A stretch of 64,000 bases of DNA from Mycolicibacterium tusciae JS617. GTDB lineage: Bacteria; Actinomycetota; Actinomycetes; Mycobacteriales; Mycobacteriaceae. The notes beneath the pieces are model-generated. The model was not told the DNA's origin and did not search any database. It saw only the letters and a program-made list of their open reading frames with translations. How positions within the stretch are numbered: position 1 is the first letter of the stretch; every line of letters begins with the position of its first letter. A program made the position numbers and the translations under genes. Positions 62,424 to 64,000 of this stretch are shown one piece after another. The stretch is from NCBI RefSeq assembly GCF_000243415.2, contig NZ_KI912270.1, forward strand, positions 4,650,903 to 4,714,902. The letters run 5' to 3'.

Positions 62424-62597
62424 TCAGATGTGGTGCTGTCGCTGCGACTTCAGCTGGTCGACCTCTGCCCGCAGCCGAGTCATTTCCTCACGCTCCGGCA
62501 TGTCGGTCCCGTGACTGGGCCGCATCATCAGAAACATCATCGCGCCCATACCAACCGGACAGGCCAGCGCGGCGGCCGCCAAGAGTAGCTGCTCCAT
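62424..62597 (-). CDS. Small single-helix membrane protein
   Basis: 57 residues from ATG 62597, preceded by GGGAGT. EQLLLAAAALACPVGMGAMMFLMMR is one transmembrane helix with a Cys-Pro and several Met (a possible soft-metal site). It is followed by a short charged helix (PEREEMTRLRAEVDQLKSQR) and HH at the end. Similar mini-proteins accompany copper or DUF2933-type genes. It lies opposite the TlpA-like gene with a shared 114-bp promoter region. Confidence 0.72.
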   Translation of the reverse strand: MEQLLLAAAALACPVGMGAMMFLMMRPSHGTDMPEREEMTRLRAEVDQLKSQRQHHI

Positions 62598-62658
62598 TCG
62601 GGACTCCCTTCGGCGCGTAGGACCCTGCGCGCCGTCGTGCGCACGCGTGGGCCTACGA

Positions 62659-62679
62659 TCTACGTACACGCATAGTAGA
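62659..62679. promoter_or_regulatory. ATCTACGTA-type site between 62597 and 62712
   Basis: ATCTACGTA starts at 62658 and TAGTAGA ends at 62679, giving an inverted TCTAC/GTAGA pair with 11 nt between. Position suits control of both divergent genes. Confidence 0.5.
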
Positions 62680-62711
62680 CCCGATGGAAATCCATCACCA
62701 GTGGAGAACCG

Positions 62712-63299
62712 ATGCCCAATCGCCTGCGTGCACTCGCGGTGTGCGCCATCGCGGCCCTCATCGCGGTGGGATGTGCCACTGGACGCGATGCCGTCGCACA
62801 GGGCGGCACATTTGAGTTCGTGTCACCCGGGGGCAAGACCGACCTCTTCTACGATCCACCGCAGATCCGAGGCAGCATCGGCGACCTCACGGGTCCCGCG
62901 CTGATGGACGATCGACCGATCGATCTATCCGATTTCGCCGGCAAGGTGGTCGTGATCAACATCTGGGGGTCCTGGTGCGCACCGTGTCGCACCGAAACTC
63001 CTGAACTCGAGAAGGTCTTCGATGAGACAGAACCCCTCGGCGTTGCATTCTTGGGCATCGATGTGCGTGACGATCGTTCTGCCGCCAAGGATTTCGTCAC
63101 CGACCGCAATGTAAGCTACCCGTCGATCTTCGACCCTGCGATGCGCAGCTTGATCGCCCTGGGCAAGGGCTATCCCACCAGCGTCGTGCCCACCACGCTG
63201 GTGCTCGACCGCAAACACCGGGTCGCTGCCGTCTTCTTGAGGGCACTGCTGGCCGAGGATCTGCGGCCGGTCGTGCAGCGGATCGCGGCAGAGCCGTGA
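62712..63299 (+). CDS. TlpA-like thioredoxin-fold lipoprotein
   Basis: 195 residues. Signal peptide [18 protein letters not shown] with lipobox AVGC. The thioredoxin fold follows, with active site WCAPC in [21 protein letters not shown] and cis-Pro in VVPTTLVLD. TlpA/ResA-type proteins keep extracytoplasmic Cys reduced, for cytochrome c maturation or other exported thiol proteins. GTGA overlap with ccdA downstream shows that the two are a unit in which CcdA supplies electrons. Confidence 0.94.
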   Translation: MPNRLRALAVCAIAALIAVGCATGRDAVAQGGTFEFVSPGGKTDLFYDPPQIRGSIGDLTGPALMDDRPIDLSDFAGKVVVINIWGSWCAPCRTETPELEKVFDETEPLGVAFLGIDVRDDRSAAKDFVTDRNVSYPSIFDPAMRSLIALGKGYPTSVVPTTLVLDRKHRVAAVFLRALLAEDLRPVVQRIAAEP

Positions 63300-64000
63300 G
63301 CGCACATGCCCAGGGCATCGGTGACGCTTTCGGCGCGGCGGCGGCGTCTGGGCCGTTGGTGCTCGGGCTGGGCGCGGCCGCGCTGGCCGGCACCGTGTCG
63401 TTCGCCTCTCCGTGTTGCATCCCCTTGGTGCCCGGCTATCTGTCCTACCTCGCCGGCGCCGCAGGGGCGAACGGCTCACCAGATGAGCCGCCGACAGCGC
63501 GGGATTCGTGGCGTGCAGCCGGTGCTGCCCTCCTGTTTGTCGCCGGGTTCACCGTCGTGTTTGTTGCAGCGACGGCGTCAGTGTTCGGATTGATCGGCGC
63601 ACTGGCACTCAACAGCAATCTGCTGCAGCAGATCGGCGGCGTACTCACCACCGTCATGGGCCTGGTATTCATCGGGTTCATCCCAATGCTGCAGCGCGAC
63701 ATCAGGTTTCACCCACGTCGGGTGACCGGCATTGTGGGAGCACCGTTGCTCGGCGCGACATTCGGGCTCGGCTGGACGCCCTGCTTGGGACCCACGCTGG
63801 CCGGCGTCCTCTCCGTTGCCGCCGGCACGCAAGGGATAACCGCGGCACGCGGTGTGCTACTCATCGTCGCTTACTGCCTCGGCCTTGGCGTGCCATTTGT
63901 CCTGCTGGCGCTGGGCACGAGCGCGATGCAGCGCTGGTTGGGGTGGCTCCGGCGCAACACCCGGCGCATACAAATTGCCGGCGGAATCATGCTGATCGCC
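63296..64000 (+). CDS. ccdA: CcdA-type thiol-disulfide transmembrane reductase (cut by window end)
   Basis: At least 235 residues from GTG 63296 to the edge of the window. Several transmembrane helices with the two redox Cys positions: [20 protein letters not shown] in the first helix and [16 protein letters not shown] in the fourth. An extra Cys adjoins the first. CcdA passes electrons from cytoplasmic thioredoxin to extracytoplasmic partners such as the TlpA-like protein encoded just before. One or two helices at the C-terminus are outside the window. Confidence 0.94.
   Translation, partial: MSAHAQGIGDAFGAAAASGPLVLGLGAAALAGTVSFASPCCIPLVPGYLSYLAGAAGANGSPDEPPTARDSWRAAGAALLFVAGFTVVFVAATASVFGLIGALALNSNLLQQIGGVLTTVMGLVFIGFIPMLQRDIRFHPRRVTGIVGAPLLGATFGLGWTPCLGPTLAGVLSVAAGTQGITAARGVLLIVAYCLGLGVPFVLLALGTSAMQRWLGWLRRNTRRIQIAGGIMLIA

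Noticed and set aside
1..64000. tRNA, rRNA, CRISPR array, riboswitch or replication origin
   Set aside because: I looked for tRNA-like cloverleaf segments, regularly spaced repeats and clusters of origin-type boxes and saw none I could support by eye.

Overview
This window is high-GC actinobacterial DNA and almost certainly comes from a non-tuberculous mycobacterium (Mycobacterium/Mycolicibacterium). The best anchors are a full 428-residue ICL1-type isocitrate lyase, two MspA-family porin-like proteins in one operon, a PknH-sensor-domain lipoprotein, and an abundance of small exported proteins. Much of the rest looks like accessory or genomic-island DNA. It carries remnants of a Tn3-family transposon, IS21-family elements and an IS110-family element, an eroded AbiE toxin-antitoxin pair, and many genes with single-base frameshifts or TGG-to-TAG changes.

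Layout. 1-7.7 kb: an unidentified protein tail, a PIG-L/LmbE deacetylase, a decayed Tn3-family transposon (IRs at 1405 and 4628) that cuts arsC, an esterase lipoprotein and IS21 debris. 7.9-11.8 kb: a DUF1326 stub, a three-gene porin-like operon on the minus strand, and a divergent pair of exported proteins. 12-17.8 kb: aceA divergent from an unusual lactate/malate dehydrogenase-family gene, a broken YoaK-type membrane gene and an OmpR-type two-component system. 18-22 kb: istB debris, a small secreted protein and an FHA-PP2C fusion. 22-47 kb: an envelope-oriented regulatory island with two more two-component systems, a PepSY protein, two DUF347-type membrane proteins, a membrane esterase, a DMT transporter, a PAP2 phosphatase, an FtsX-type ABC exporter operon and several tiny secreted proteins. 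47-51 kb: IS110 and AbiE remnants. 51-64 kb: a TetR/membrane-protein pair, a prolipoprotein diacylglyceryl transferase, a truncated PGRP amidase-like protein, and a BlaI/CopY repressor with a CopC-CopD fusion, a methyltransferase, His-rich and small membrane proteins, a TlpA-like lipoprotein and CcdA (cut by the window end).

How the parts may work together. Twelve promoters between 19.7 and 46.5 kb share one architecture on either strand. Two or three direct TCAGC-type hexamers lie one helical turn apart, followed at about 9 nt by an NANNNT -10 hexamer. The coding start then lies either 21-26 nt from the last box (apparently leaderless or nearly so) or 51-64 nt from it (short leader with a ribosome binding site). 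Targets include one of the response regulators, both DUF347 proteins, PAP2, the esterase, the FHA-PP2C protein, several small secreted proteins, and probably the ABC exporter operon. I read this as a locally clustered two-component regulon acting on the cell envelope; its signal and output are unknown. In the 51-64 kb module a different word, ATCTACGTA, recurs in front of blaI and other genes and suggests a BlaI/CopY-type regulon linked to extracytoplasmic metal or thiol handling.

Many frameshifts are single-base changes. I treat these genes as pseudogenes, but I cannot exclude assembly errors from sequence alone.
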